Both the position numbers and the translations under genes were made by a program. From contig CANMXU010000010.1 in assembly GCA_947501935.1 (NCBI GenBank), positions 1-64,000 on the forward strand: DNA of 64,000 bases. Direction: 5' to 3'. This DNA is from an uncultured Alteromonadaceae bacterium. GTDB taxonomy: Bacteria > Pseudomonadota > Gammaproteobacteria > Enterobacterales > Alteromonadaceae. Numbering within the stretch: position 1 is the stretch's first letter; each line of letters opens with the position of its first letter. The notes beneath the pieces were generated by a model, which saw only the letters and a program-made list of their open reading frames with translations, was not told the DNA's origin and did not search any database. Below are positions 53,261 through 62,028 of this stretch, piece after piece.

Positions 53261-54088
53261 ATGACAAGCAATAAAATTCTCAAAGCGGTTAGTAGCACAG
53301 TTCTTGCCTCAACGGCTTTAATTGCCAGTAGTGTATCTGCTGAAAATTGGAGTTCAACCGAGGTTCAATTACAACTTGGCGGTGACTTAGAAATTGTCGG
53401 TGCTAATGACACTTCCACTGCCAATATAATTACCTTTCAACACGCAGGTGGTTGGGACTATGGCGATAACTTTTTCTTTGTTGACCATACGCGTTGGTCT
53501 GATGGTCCAGCTAAAGATACCAGCGAATTTTATGGTGAGTGGTATTCCAACTTTAGTTTAGGCGCTATTACTGGTAACGAAATAAAATTTGGGCCAGTAA
53601 AAGATATTGGCATTGTAGCCGGTTTTAACTTTGCCCCTGAAGTTGACAGTAATTGGGTTTTACCCGGTGTAAGATTTGCGCTTGATTTACCCGGTTTTGC
53701 GTTTGCTCAAATAGATGTTACTGCATACATCCATCAAGGTGGCGGTAGTGGTGGTTTTGATGACCCGTTTACGGTTATTGATGAAGATACTAGTTTTATG
53801 ATCGACTTTGCTTGGGCGTACCCATTTAAAATGGGCAATACCAATTGGAGTATTGAAGGACATTTAGAATACATTGATGGTCGCACACAAACGCATAACT
53901 TTGGTACATCTGAACTTGAGTCATGGATACTCTTTCAGCCACAAATCCGTTTAGACGCCGGTGAACTCATAGGTATGGGCGCGAGTAAAATGTTTGTTGG
54001 TATTGAATACCAGTATTGGAAAAACAAGTTAGGCGAAAAAGGGACTGATGATAATGCCGTACAACTTCTTGCTGTGTGGAGATTTTAA
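53261..54088 (+). CDS. tsx: Tsx-like outer-membrane nucleoside channel
   Basis: Encodes 275 aa with a signal peptide (AVSSTVLASTALIASSVSAE). The mature protein alternates polar and hydrophobic residues as in a beta-barrel and ends in aromatic Phe (VWRF), the usual outer-membrane insertion signal. GWDYGDNFFFVDHTRW and EYQYWKNKLG match the Tsx family. It should let nucleosides cross the outer membrane to feed the purine route. A motif A copy in its leader supports this. Confidence 0.85.
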   Translation: MTSNKILKAVSSTVLASTALIASSVSAENWSSTEVQLQLGGDLEIVGANDTSTANIITFQHAGGWDYGDNFFFVDHTRWSDGPAKDTSEFYGEWYSNFSLGAITGNEIKFGPVKDIGIVAGFNFAPEVDSNWVLPGVRFALDLPGFAFAQIDVTAYIHQGGGSGGFDDPFTVIDEDTSFMIDFAWAYPFKMGNTNWSIEGHLEYIDGRTQTHNFGTSELESWILFQPQIRLDAGELIGMGASKMFVGIEYQYWKNKLGEKGTDDNAVQLLAVWRF

Positions 54089-54149
54089 GTAAAAAATTCC
54101 CTACTTTTAAGAGCTAAAAGTAACTTACTCCCAGATAAGTTACTTACCA

Positions 54150-54184
54150 AAAATCAGCTGTATTGGACGTGCAGCTGATTTTTT
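54150..54184 (+). terminator. Terminator after tsx
   Basis: AAAATCAGCTG (54150-54160), 11-nt loop, CAGCTGATTTTTT (54172-54184). Confidence 0.8.
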
Positions 54185-54282
54185 CTTGAGTCATTCACTT
54201 ATTCAACTTTTTAATTTGATCAGTTATTTAGCTTACTGATCTACCCACTATTTAATTCATATTATTAAAAATAAGGTCACTT

Positions 54283-55521
54283 ATGAGCGATTTAAAACAA
54301 CGCGCATTGGATTATCACGCCTATCCAACACCGGGCAAAATAGCCATTGAAATAACCACTAAAGCAGACTCCAGTGAAGACTTGTCTTTAGCGTATAGCC
54401 CCGGCGTGGCAGAGCCATGTAGAGAAATAGCCAATGACATTGAAAACGTTTATAAGTATACCGGCAAAGGCAATACCGTTGCGGTTATATCTAATGGTAG
54501 CGCTATTCTAGGTTTAGGTAATTTAGGGCCGATGGCCTCAAAACCGGTAATGGAAGGTAAGGCACTTTTATTTAAACGCTTTGCCAATATCAACTCATTT
54601 GATATTGAAGTGACCCATAAAACTAACGATGAATTTATCAATACCGTGGCAAGCATTGCCGATACTTTTGGCGGTATTAACTTAGAGGATATTAAAGCGC
54701 CAGATTGCTTTATTATTGAAAAAGCTTTGCAAGAGCGCTGCAAAATTCCAGTATTTCATGACGACCAACACGGCACCGCCATTGTTACTGCGGCTGGAAT
54801 GCTCAACGCTTTAGATATTCAAGGTAAAAATATTGAAGACGTAGTTATTGTTTGCCTTGGCGCTGGAGCGGCTGCTATTGCTTGTATGGAGCTACTTATT
54901 AATTGCGGCGCACAACGTGAAAAAATATACATGCTTGATACTAAGGGCATAGTTCACACCCGCAGAAGTGATTTAAATGAATATAAAACTGCGTTTGCTA
55001 ATAATACTGATAAGCGCACCCTTGATGACGCTATTGAAGGTGCTGATGTTTTTGTTGGTGTTTCAGGGCCAAACCTACTTTCAGCAGACCAGCTTGCAAA
55101 AATGGCAAGTAAGCCGATTGTATTTGCTTGTTCAAACCCTGATCCTGAAATAAAGCCTGATCTTGCTCATTCAGTTAGAGATGATTTAATTATGGCAACG
55201 GGTCGCTCTGATTATCCAAACCAAGTGAACAATGTTTTATGCTTTCCTTTTATCTTTAGAGGGGCGTTAGATGTTAGGGCGCGAAAAATTAATAGTGAAA
55301 TGAAAATAGCAGCTGTACATGCCATTCGTATGTTAGCCAAAGAGGAGGTACCGGTATGTGTGCTAGAAGCTTGCGCTGCAAAGTCTTTAAGCTTTGGTCG
55401 TGATTATATTATTCCAAGGCCAATGGATACAAGACTGTGTCACAATGTTGCCAAAGCCGTAGCGCAAGCGGCTGTAGATACAGGAGTCGCGGCATTAGCA
55501 TTGCCAGATGAGTATAAATAA
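54283..55521 (+). CDS. Malic enzyme, short form
   Basis: Encodes 412 aa, the short form without the phosphotransacetylase-like tail of MaeB. YSPGVAEPC near the start, the malate/metal site FHDDQHGTAIV, and the nucleotide loop CLGAGAAAIA are visible. It decarboxylates malate to pyruvate with NAD(P)+. Next to malate synthase and the beta-hydroxyaspartate cycle it gives a way from C4 acids to pyruvate and acetyl-CoA, which malate synthase itself needs. No motif A or B was seen before it. NAD or NADP preference is not readable with confidence. Confidence 0.88.
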   Translation: MSDLKQRALDYHAYPTPGKIAIEITTKADSSEDLSLAYSPGVAEPCREIANDIENVYKYTGKGNTVAVISNGSAILGLGNLGPMASKPVMEGKALLFKRFANINSFDIEVTHKTNDEFINTVASIADTFGGINLEDIKAPDCFIIEKALQERCKIPVFHDDQHGTAIVTAAGMLNALDIQGKNIEDVVIVCLGAGAAAIACMELLINCGAQREKIYMLDTKGIVHTRRSDLNEYKTAFANNTDKRTLDDAIEGADVFVGVSGPNLLSADQLAKMASKPIVFACSNPDPEIKPDLAHSVRDDLIMATGRSDYPNQVNNVLCFPFIFRGALDVRARKINSEMKIAAVHAIRMLAKEEVPVCVLEACAAKSLSFGRDYIIPRPMDTRLCHNVAKAVAQAAVDTGVAALALPDEYK

Positions 55522-55858
55522 AGGAATAAATTATTTACTTCTAGCTGTTATTTCTAGCTGTTATTTCAGTCATAAAGGGGTCGGTGACAAATGGAAGGGC
55601 AGGTGATAACAGACTCTAATTATTATTGTATTTTTAAATGTCACCGACCCCTTTTATTACTAGTATTTTACTAGCCCTTTTAGAAGCCTTTTTATCCAGA
55701 GCCTATTTATTTTTGGTGTCAATTTTACCTTCTAGATAACATTAAATTAAAAATTTTAAATTCAATGTTATCTCAATCATGCATCTTTACGTTGTTTCAG
55801 TATATAATGTCTCGTTCTCGAAAAATCCAACACCATAAACAAGCCCGAGTAGTATGGC
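55522..55858. other. Intergenic region with repeat copy 7
   Basis: Holds the palindromic repeat and then an AT-rich promoter region with TATAAT at 55803-55808, 51 bp before the helicase ATG. No gene. Confidence 0.55.
55574..55654. repeat. Palindromic dispersed repeat, copy 7
   Basis: AAAGGGGTCGGTGACA (55574-55589) and TGTCACCGACCCCTTT (55639-55654) after the malic enzyme gene. The internal sequence differs from the other copies. Confidence 0.85.
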
Positions 55859-57409
55859 ATGCAGATATTAGAAAAAGATTATCAGGTTAACAGTGTCCGC
55901 AAAGCTATTGAAGCTGGAGCTAACTCTATTATTGCATTACCAACAGGTGGCGGTAAGAGTATCTGCATACTTAAATTATGCCAAGCTATGTCTGACAAGA
56001 AGATTGTGGTTAGCTTACGCAATGCGGCCTTGATTCCTCAATTATTACGAACACTAACCATTAACGGCCTGTCTGTTAGTGTAGTTAAGTCGGGCTATAA
56101 GTATATTGCTGGTGGTGATGTCACCCTAGTGATGGAGCAGTCATTTGGCCGAAGAAAACACTTAAACATACAATGTGATGTATTGCTACGCGATGAATAT
56201 CATGTTGGCTGTATGGGCGGTGTGTATATCGCGATGCGTGAAGAGTTATCGCCTGATTTAATTATCGGACTAACTGCTACACCTATCGACAGATTAGGGG
56301 TTTATATTGATAAGTCGATGCAGTTAATTGAAGAAACTACCACTAAAATGCTGATTGAACGTGGTGAATTAGCCAAGCCGGTTTATAAGGTGCCGAGTTT
56401 ATCTCAAGAAATAGATTACAGCGCGGTGAAAATGTACCGAGGCGATTTTAGTGTTTCAGGCTTAGACACTATTTTACTCGAACATTGTTCTTTAGTGGCG
56501 CAGCAAACCCTTGATGATGCATTATCAAAAGGCCGTAAGGTTATGTTGTTTGCTAACTCTATTAATCATGTTGAGTCTTTGTCTGAAGCTTTTCATTTAC
56601 TTGGTGTTAAGCATGAGCTTGTTCATTCGAAACGCTCTATTGCTGACAACGATGAAAGTATACGCAGGTATAAATCGAATGAAGTCAGACTGATTATTAA
56701 TATGTCGATGTTAACTATTGGTTTTGATGATCCTGAAACAGACTGTGTTGTTTTAGCGCGGCCAACCAAAATATTAAGACTGTACTTACAAATTATCGGC
56801 CGGTGCTTAAGGGCATCGAAGGGCAAAACCGATGCCTTAATACTTGATTTAGCTCAGTGTATTTCAACCCATGGTTTTGCAGAAGATTATCGAGATTTTA
56901 CCCGTAAAACCGCCAAGTCTGCGGCGATTATGTCGGAGCGATTAAGCGTAACTAATATTGGCCAATTTGTTGATGGCGAGTTTGCTTACAGTGAGTCAAT
57001 CGAGCGCAAAGTTATTAAAAGAAAACCAGCAAAAGTTCGCCGAAAAGAACGACCTAAATTAGTTGTCACCCAAGAATTTGTTGATAGGGCTGCTAGCAAG
57101 CGTGCCGAAGCATTGCTGAGACTTAATCCGAGAATGGAAAAATTGGTTAGTACCATCGAGCTGGTTAATAGCGTTTATGAACAGCAAGACGAAGAGAGCA
57201 AGATGCTTGATGAAGAAGGTATGGTAAAACTCGTTGCCCTTATTGGTTTCGCCTACAGTGATGCATTGGTAGATAGCTGTACTTCGTTAGTTGAGGGCTT
57301 GCATGATCAAAATCGTTCTATTAGAGGTTTACTGGGGAAAATTAGTAACTTGATAACAGCAATCGCGATGAAAGACTTAGCGGTTACAGATGTAGGTGCC
57401 GAGGTATAA
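55859..57409 (+). CDS. Superfamily 2 helicase (ResIII type) with DEYH box
   Basis: Encodes 516 aa. Walker A is LPTGGGKS (27-34), motif II is DEYH (112-115) instead of DEAD or DEAH, motif III LTATP, and motif VI QIIGRCLRASKGK. The two RecA-like domains end near 340, followed by a basic linker and a helical tail (about 395-516) of unknown role. It resembles restriction-enzyme/UvsW-like DNA helicases, which unwind or translocate on DNA. No methylase or nuclease gene is adjacent, so a restriction system is not supported. Confidence 0.75.
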   Translation: MQILEKDYQVNSVRKAIEAGANSIIALPTGGGKSICILKLCQAMSDKKIVVSLRNAALIPQLLRTLTINGLSVSVVKSGYKYIAGGDVTLVMEQSFGRRKHLNIQCDVLLRDEYHVGCMGGVYIAMREELSPDLIIGLTATPIDRLGVYIDKSMQLIEETTTKMLIERGELAKPVYKVPSLSQEIDYSAVKMYRGDFSVSGLDTILLEHCSLVAQQTLDDALSKGRKVMLFANSINHVESLSEAFHLLGVKHELVHSKRSIADNDESIRRYKSNEVRLIINMSMLTIGFDDPETDCVVLARPTKILRLYLQIIGRCLRASKGKTDALILDLAQCISTHGFAEDYRDFTRKTAKSAAIMSERLSVTNIGQFVDGEFAYSESIERKVIKRKPAKVRRKERPKLVVTQEFVDRAASKRAEALLRLNPRMEKLVSTIELVNSVYEQQDEESKMLDEEGMVKLVALIGFAYSDALVDSCTSLVEGLHDQNRSIRGLLGKISNLITAIAMKDLAVTDVGAEV

Positions 57410-57482
57410 GCATATAAATGAAGCTCTGAATCGCTTTAATTATATGCTAGAAAACGCTACAAGCTTTAACTACACTCAAACA

Positions 57483-58211
57483 ATGAATTTAAAACAATTG
57501 TTTGTCGCATTCACCTTTCTTTTTGCCCCATATGGAGTGGCGAAAAATGGCTATATGCTTGCCTGTATTGATGAATACCCTCCATATCAGTACCTTGGCT
57601 CTACTCCTCATGGTGTTCATATCACCGCATTAAAAAAGCTTGCTCAAATTTTCAATAAGCAAATACAGTTTATTGAATCGCCCAATTTTGCGCGCTGCGT
57701 TAGAATGTTAAAAAATGGTGAGGTCGATGTAATTGCCGGTTTAAATAAAAGTAAAGAGCGTGAAGAGTTTGCTTATTTTGCACCTTATCGAGTAGAAGAA
57801 GATCATGTTGTTATTTCAAATAAAGCCAGCGAAATAATTGATTATAAAAGCTTACAAGGCAAAGTTATTGGTGTTTCGAGGGGAACTACTTACTTCAGAA
57901 AATTCAATGATGATAACACTTTAAATAAAGTCGCCATTAATAGTATTACTGTTGGTATAGAGCTTATATTAAAAAAACGCATCGATGTAATAATAACCTC
58001 AAGCATGGCTGCCAACTTATTAATAGATGATATTAATAAGGCACATTTAAAAGCGACAGTAATTAACCGAAATGACAATAAAGTTTCTTATTTTGGTTTT
58101 AGTAAGCTAAATAAACTTAATTTACTCCCGTGTGAAATTATTGAACGAACAACTCAAGCGTTTGAAAATGGAAGCTTTAACGACGAAGAAAATACTTTAG
58201 AGCCACTATGA
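57483..58211 (+). CDS. Periplasmic amino-acid-binding-like protein (SBP family 3)
   Basis: Encodes 242 aa from ATG 57483, chosen because it begins a signal peptide (LKQLFVAFTFLFAPYGVA); longer frames from 57396 overlap the helicase gene. Family-3 binding features are visible: CIDEYPPYQYLG, GVHITALKKLAQIF, CVRMLKNGEVDVIAGLNKS and IGVSRGTTYF. As an orphan without permease genes it may be a sensor or envelope protein. Its stop overlaps the convergent nuclease gene by 6 bp. Confidence 0.65.
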   Translation: MNLKQLFVAFTFLFAPYGVAKNGYMLACIDEYPPYQYLGSTPHGVHITALKKLAQIFNKQIQFIESPNFARCVRMLKNGEVDVIAGLNKSKEREEFAYFAPYRVEEDHVVISNKASEIIDYKSLQGKVIGVSRGTTYFRKFNDDNTLNKVAINSITVGIELILKKRIDVIITSSMAANLLIDDINKAHLKATVINRNDNKVSYFGFSKLNKLNLLPCEIIERTTQAFENGSFNDEENTLEPL

Positions 58212-59389
58212 TCTTAAGGTTAAGGTGATTAATACAATGCCATGATCGGTACTTTCGCCATCACGATCAAAAATCGGATTAATTAGGTGTCGGTCGTAAG
58301 TCTCATAAGCGCTGACTTGATAAAGACTGTCGTGGTAACTGGCATCAAATTCACACGATAATAGAATGTAGTCAAGTACTGAACTAGTTGCGCCAAAATA
58401 ATGTGTTGGGCTACGTAGTGGTATTATCCCTGGTGTTAGCTCTGGTGTTAGCTGCTCAGTTTTTGATACTTCACTTTGTTCATTATTTTCATTATTGCCT
58501 TCATTATCTTTGTTGAAATCATTAAGCGCTGCGGCTTCAAATAGATCCCAAGCGTCGTTTAAGCAATACTTGGCAAGGTAAGCATCACGGTCAATCGCGG
58601 AAACAAACCGTAGGTTATTGGTGAGTAAATGGTTCAATACCCCGTCAGTTAAGGTGTTGTTGAAATCTCCCATTAATACCATCGGGTTATTTGTTTCTTC
58701 ACGGCGCTCAATCATATCAATCATTAATAACGTTGCTTCACTGCCACGCTGTATGGTTGAGCCCCAACTACCAGCGACGTTGGCTTTTAGGCTTTCTATA
58801 ATGGTTTTTTCTGGTGAGAAATTATTACCTTGCTCATCAATTTCAATCATTGAACGCTTCGATTTAAAGTGCACCACATAACAATCGCAGTTGCCGATAT
58901 GGGGCGCAGCGATTGTTGCTCTTACAACTTGTCGACTAAAAGAAAAGTTATCGGTTAAGCCTAAAGTTTGTGCAAGTTCAAGATTGGGCTTTACCGCAGC
59001 AACTTCTACAATAGGGTAACGCGAGGCAATAGCGACCACAGGGCTGCGATAAATAAAGTCATCAATAATTTCAGGTTTATCAACCACAGCAAAATATTCA
59101 TACCCTTGGCTAGCGACTAAGGCTTTTAATGACTCAGGACTAAACACTTCTTGAAAACCAATAATATCTGGCTGATATTCACATAAATAATTACTGATCC
59201 AGTTTTGCTTTTTTAGCCATTGTTCGCTGCTATAAATGCGCTCAAAGTCATAATATGCATTGGGTGGCTCAAGATAATTAAATAAGTTGAAGGTCGCAAT
59301 TTTAAGTTGTAAATCAGTTACTAATGGGGCTGTTTGCTTTACTGATTTTTTATCGATGTTGTTAATGATGTTAGCTCATGTTGGTGCAT
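58206..59389 (-). pseudogene. EEP-family (endonuclease/exonuclease/phosphatase) protein with frameshift
   Basis: The long frame from 59147 lacks the catalytic N-terminus. Upstream in the same frame the coding continues (KIATFNLFNYLE ... PDIIGFQEV), giving the conserved Asn and Glu of the EEP fold, but no start codon precedes it before a stop. An ATG at 59389 opens the neighbouring frame and would join it if the A6 run (minus strand, 59346-59351) were A7. The full product would be 394 aa with GDFNN and the final DHG motif. It is either a recent 1-bp deletion, phase variation at a homopolymer, or a sequencing error. Confidence 0.65.
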
Positions 59390-59605
59390 ATAAACGCTGA
59401 GCACTAATTATACCTTATCGTCTTTGAAAGTTATTGAAGTAATTCAAGTTATAAAATTTATAAACAAAGTATGTTAAACGTAAGTAAGCATGACTTCCTG
59501 TTAATACTTGGCTCACTTCATGGTGATTTCGTCAGGGCAGTAAAAGCGTTTTTAAAAGGTTACAATGTCTAGTTTTAATTAAACGCTAATGAGTGAAGCT
59601 AAAAG

Positions 59606-59926
59606 ATGAAAATGAGTAAAATTTGCCAACGTTTGAATGAAAAGTTATTGACTGTTCTCGCCCAAATTAATGAAGAGGGCAAGTTAGTCGATGGATATAG
59701 CCATTTAAGCCATACCGTGCAGTTCGATTGCTTTCCGGGGAGTTTATTGGTGCTGTGTCATTTTAATGAAAGTCAACAATTAAAGGTGGCACAAGACAGT
59801 CATATAGAAAATAAACTACAAAAGAAATTACATAAGCTACTGTTAAAGAAAGGTATTATTTTGAAAAATCCTAAAATGAATTTAAAGTTGCATGGTCCGG
59901 AAAATGTAACCGGCGTTAAGATATAA
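59606..59926 (+). CDS. Small hypothetical protein
   Basis: Encodes 106 aa (start ATG 59606 or 59612, the latter with a slightly better distance to the upstream purines). Cytosolic, basic at the C-terminus (KKLHKLLLKKG). I do not recognise a family. It precedes mtfA by 69 bp on the same strand and may share its transcript. Confidence 0.55.
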   Translation: MKMSKICQRLNEKLLTVLAQINEEGKLVDGYSHLSHTVQFDCFPGSLLVLCHFNESQQLKVAQDSHIENKLQKKLHKLLLKKGIILKNPKMNLKLHGPENVTGVKI

Positions 59927-59995
59927 TCATCAAGAGCTTGATATTTAACCTCTTCGTACTTACCTCTTAATAAATACTAACAAGTAATATTCATA

Positions 59996-60817
59996 ATGTT
60001 GTCTTATTTATTGCCAATAATTATAGCCATGTTGATCATTGGATACTCTGCGGGTAAACCGTATTGGCGAGAGTATCAACGCGCTAAAATAAGAAGCCAG
60101 CCCTTTAAAAAACAGTGGCGTAAAATAATTCAGCAGCGTATGCCTTACTTTAGACAAATGCCGGCAGACCTACAATTGCAACTTAAAGAGCACATTCAGG
60201 TATTTTTAGCTGAAAAAAACTTCATTGGTTGCAATGGCGTGAAAATAACGGATGAAATAAGAATAACCGTAGCTGCGCAGGCGTGTTTGTTGTTACTTAA
60301 TCGCAAGACTGATTTTTACCCTAAACTGAAAACTATATTAGTTTATCCGCGTGCCTTCATTAAAGAGCAACAAAGTGTGCAAGCTGGTGGCGTTTTACAT
60401 ACTCAAAAAACAGCATTGGCTGGCGAGTCGTGGGATTTTGGCAAAGTGGTTTTATCTTGGCAAGATACTTTAGACGGCGCGCAAACTCCTGATGATGGCC
60501 GTAATGTGGTTATCCATGAATTTGCTCACCAATTAGATCAAGAAAATGGTAAAGCCAATGGCGCGCCTATTTTAGATAAAGGGCAAAGTTATCAATGTTG
60601 GTCTGACGTTTTTTCTGCACAATTTGAGCTACTACAACGGCAAGCGCAAACTAGAGAACCTTCAATATTTGATTATTATGGTGCGACTAATCCCGCTGAA
60701 TTTTTTGCTGTTGCCAGTGAAGTGTTTTTTGAAAAAGCGCAGCAGTTTCATCATCAGCACCCGATGCTATACCGACAACTAAAGCAATATTATCAAGTTG
60801 ATCCTATTCATTGGTGA
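59996..60817 (+). CDS. mtfA: Zinc peptidase MtfA (M90 family)
   Basis: Encodes 273 aa, the usual MtfA length. The zinc-binding HEFAH lies at 174-178 within VVIHEFAHQLDQENG, the third ligand Glu is likely in NPAEFFAVASEVFFE, and PKLKTILVYP is family-like. In E. coli MtfA binds Mlc and affects the glucose phosphotransferase system and has peptidase activity. The N-terminal hydrophobic segment suggests loose membrane contact. Confidence 0.9.
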   Translation: MLSYLLPIIIAMLIIGYSAGKPYWREYQRAKIRSQPFKKQWRKIIQQRMPYFRQMPADLQLQLKEHIQVFLAEKNFIGCNGVKITDEIRITVAAQACLLLLNRKTDFYPKLKTILVYPRAFIKEQQSVQAGGVLHTQKTALAGESWDFGKVVLSWQDTLDGAQTPDDGRNVVIHEFAHQLDQENGKANGAPILDKGQSYQCWSDVFSAQFELLQRQAQTREPSIFDYYGATNPAEFFAVASEVFFEKAQQFHHQHPMLYRQLKQYYQVDPIHW

Positions 60818-60902
60818 TTAGCTTTAAGCTGAGCTTAGAGCTTATTTATCGGCAATATGTGAAGCTGAATTTGAAACTGGAGTTGCAATGAGAAAGCGCT
60901 TG

Positions 60903-61169
60903 TTATTGCGCCGGTTTATTCACATCATCTTGTTTTTTCTGAGCCTGCTCATTCGCTTCACGCTTAACTAAAAGAAAGGTTAAATACATTTTAGTGGGCA
61001 GAGAAAATATCAAGCCAAATGCCACGCAAACCGCGCTGATAATAATACCATTTACGCCCATAGCTTCAATTGTTTCACTAAAGTTGTGTAAGTAAATACC
61101 TAACAATAATAAACACACGCCAATGAAAATGGAGAGTTTAAGTAAAGAGATCATTTTTTCATCATTCAT
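60903..61169 (-). CDS. Small two-TM membrane protein
   Basis: Encodes 88 aa with two hydrophobic helices (about 7-27 and 36-68) and a charged C-terminal tail (EANEQAQKKQDDVNK). No family recognised. Its gene stands alone between mtfA and the lipoprotein operon. Confidence 0.6.
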   Translation of the reverse strand: MNDEKMISLLKLSIFIGVCLLLLGIYLHNFSETIEAMGVNGIIISAVCVAFGLIFSLPTKMYLTFLLVKREANEQAQKKQDDVNKPAQ

Positions 61170-61383
61170 GGCTTTCCCACTATTTACTTTGTTGTATTTG
61201 GCGTTGTATTAGGTGTTGAATTAGGTATTAAACTGGTGCCGCACTTATATTTGAACTTAGCTCTTAAACTTTTGTTTTTTACGCTCTTATAAACCGAGTA
61301 GTGTAAATTCTAGCATTGTATTTATCCGTATTTAAAGAGTGAAATTGATGAAATATTGACGCAGATTATTATTGCGGCTTGAA

Positions 61384-61409
61384 AATAAAAAACGCCCTAA
61401 GTGGGCGTT
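61384..61409 (-). terminator. Terminator of the LruC-lipoprotein operon
   Basis: On the minus strand AACGCCC, loop ACTTA, GGGCGTT, followed by a T run, about 40 bp past the lipoprotein stop. Confidence 0.8.
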
Positions 61410-61448
61410 GTTTGCTTTGTAAAAGTTATCTTAAAAGTTCAACAGCCC

Positions 61449-62018
61449 TTAATTTACATTAAACACTTTTGGGGCTTTGGCATCGTAGCTATTTTCCCAT
61501 GTTTCATATCTTGGGTTTTGTGCGTCATCTAAATACCATATCGCCATAACTAATTGGTTTTTATCGTTGGCGACACTTAAGGTAGCACTGTAGTCACTTT
61601 CAATAGAGCTGCGTAATAAGCAACTATTATAATTGATCTCGAACCCTGCTTCTCCTTGGGTAAACTCGCTGCAAATAGACAAGTAAGCACGGCGATTATC
61701 ATTATTTTTATAACGTACAGCGAGCTGAAACTCTGGCTCAAGCAGGAATGATTTTGCAGCAATAAGCTCAGCCGTACTATCGTAAACAGCATTGGGATCT
61801 GGCGTAACATCGTCACTTACCACCGGAGAATTTAGTACAGGTTCATCAGTTATCGGCTCAGTAGTTGTTTCAGCTACCAGTTCATGAATAGGTTCAATAG
61901 GTGCAACAGTTGTTGTGGTATTACTCGACGAGTTAGCCGAGGAGCTCTCGCCACCACCGCCACAAGCTACCATCAATAAACTCATCATAGATATTAGTGT
62001 TATGTTAGTAAATTTCAT
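61449..62018 (-). CDS. Small acidic lipoprotein
   Basis: Encodes 189 aa from ATG 62018, giving a signal peptide with lipobox LMVAC and a Gly-rich linker (GGGGESSSANSSS); the longer frame from 62066 overlaps the upstream gene. A Thr/Pro/Glu-rich spacer follows, then a compact domain (about 95-189) with three Cys. I do not recognise the domain. It starts 10 bases after the LruC protein's stop, so the two are co-transcribed and may work together at the cell surface. Confidence 0.65.
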   Translation of the reverse strand: MKFTNITLISMMSLLMVACGGGGESSSANSSSNTTTTVAPIEPIHELVAETTTEPITDEPVLNSPVVSDDVTPDPNAVYDSTAELIAAKSFLLEPEFQLAVRYKNNDNRRAYLSICSEFTQGEAGFEINYNSCLLRSSIESDYSATLSVANDKNQLVMAIWYLDDAQNPRYETWENSYDAKAPKVFNVN

Positions 62019-62028
62019 GGTCTTGTCC

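Noticed and set aside
55859..57409. Restriction-modification system
   Set aside because: A ResIII-like helicase is present, but no methylase, specificity or nuclease gene adjoins it.
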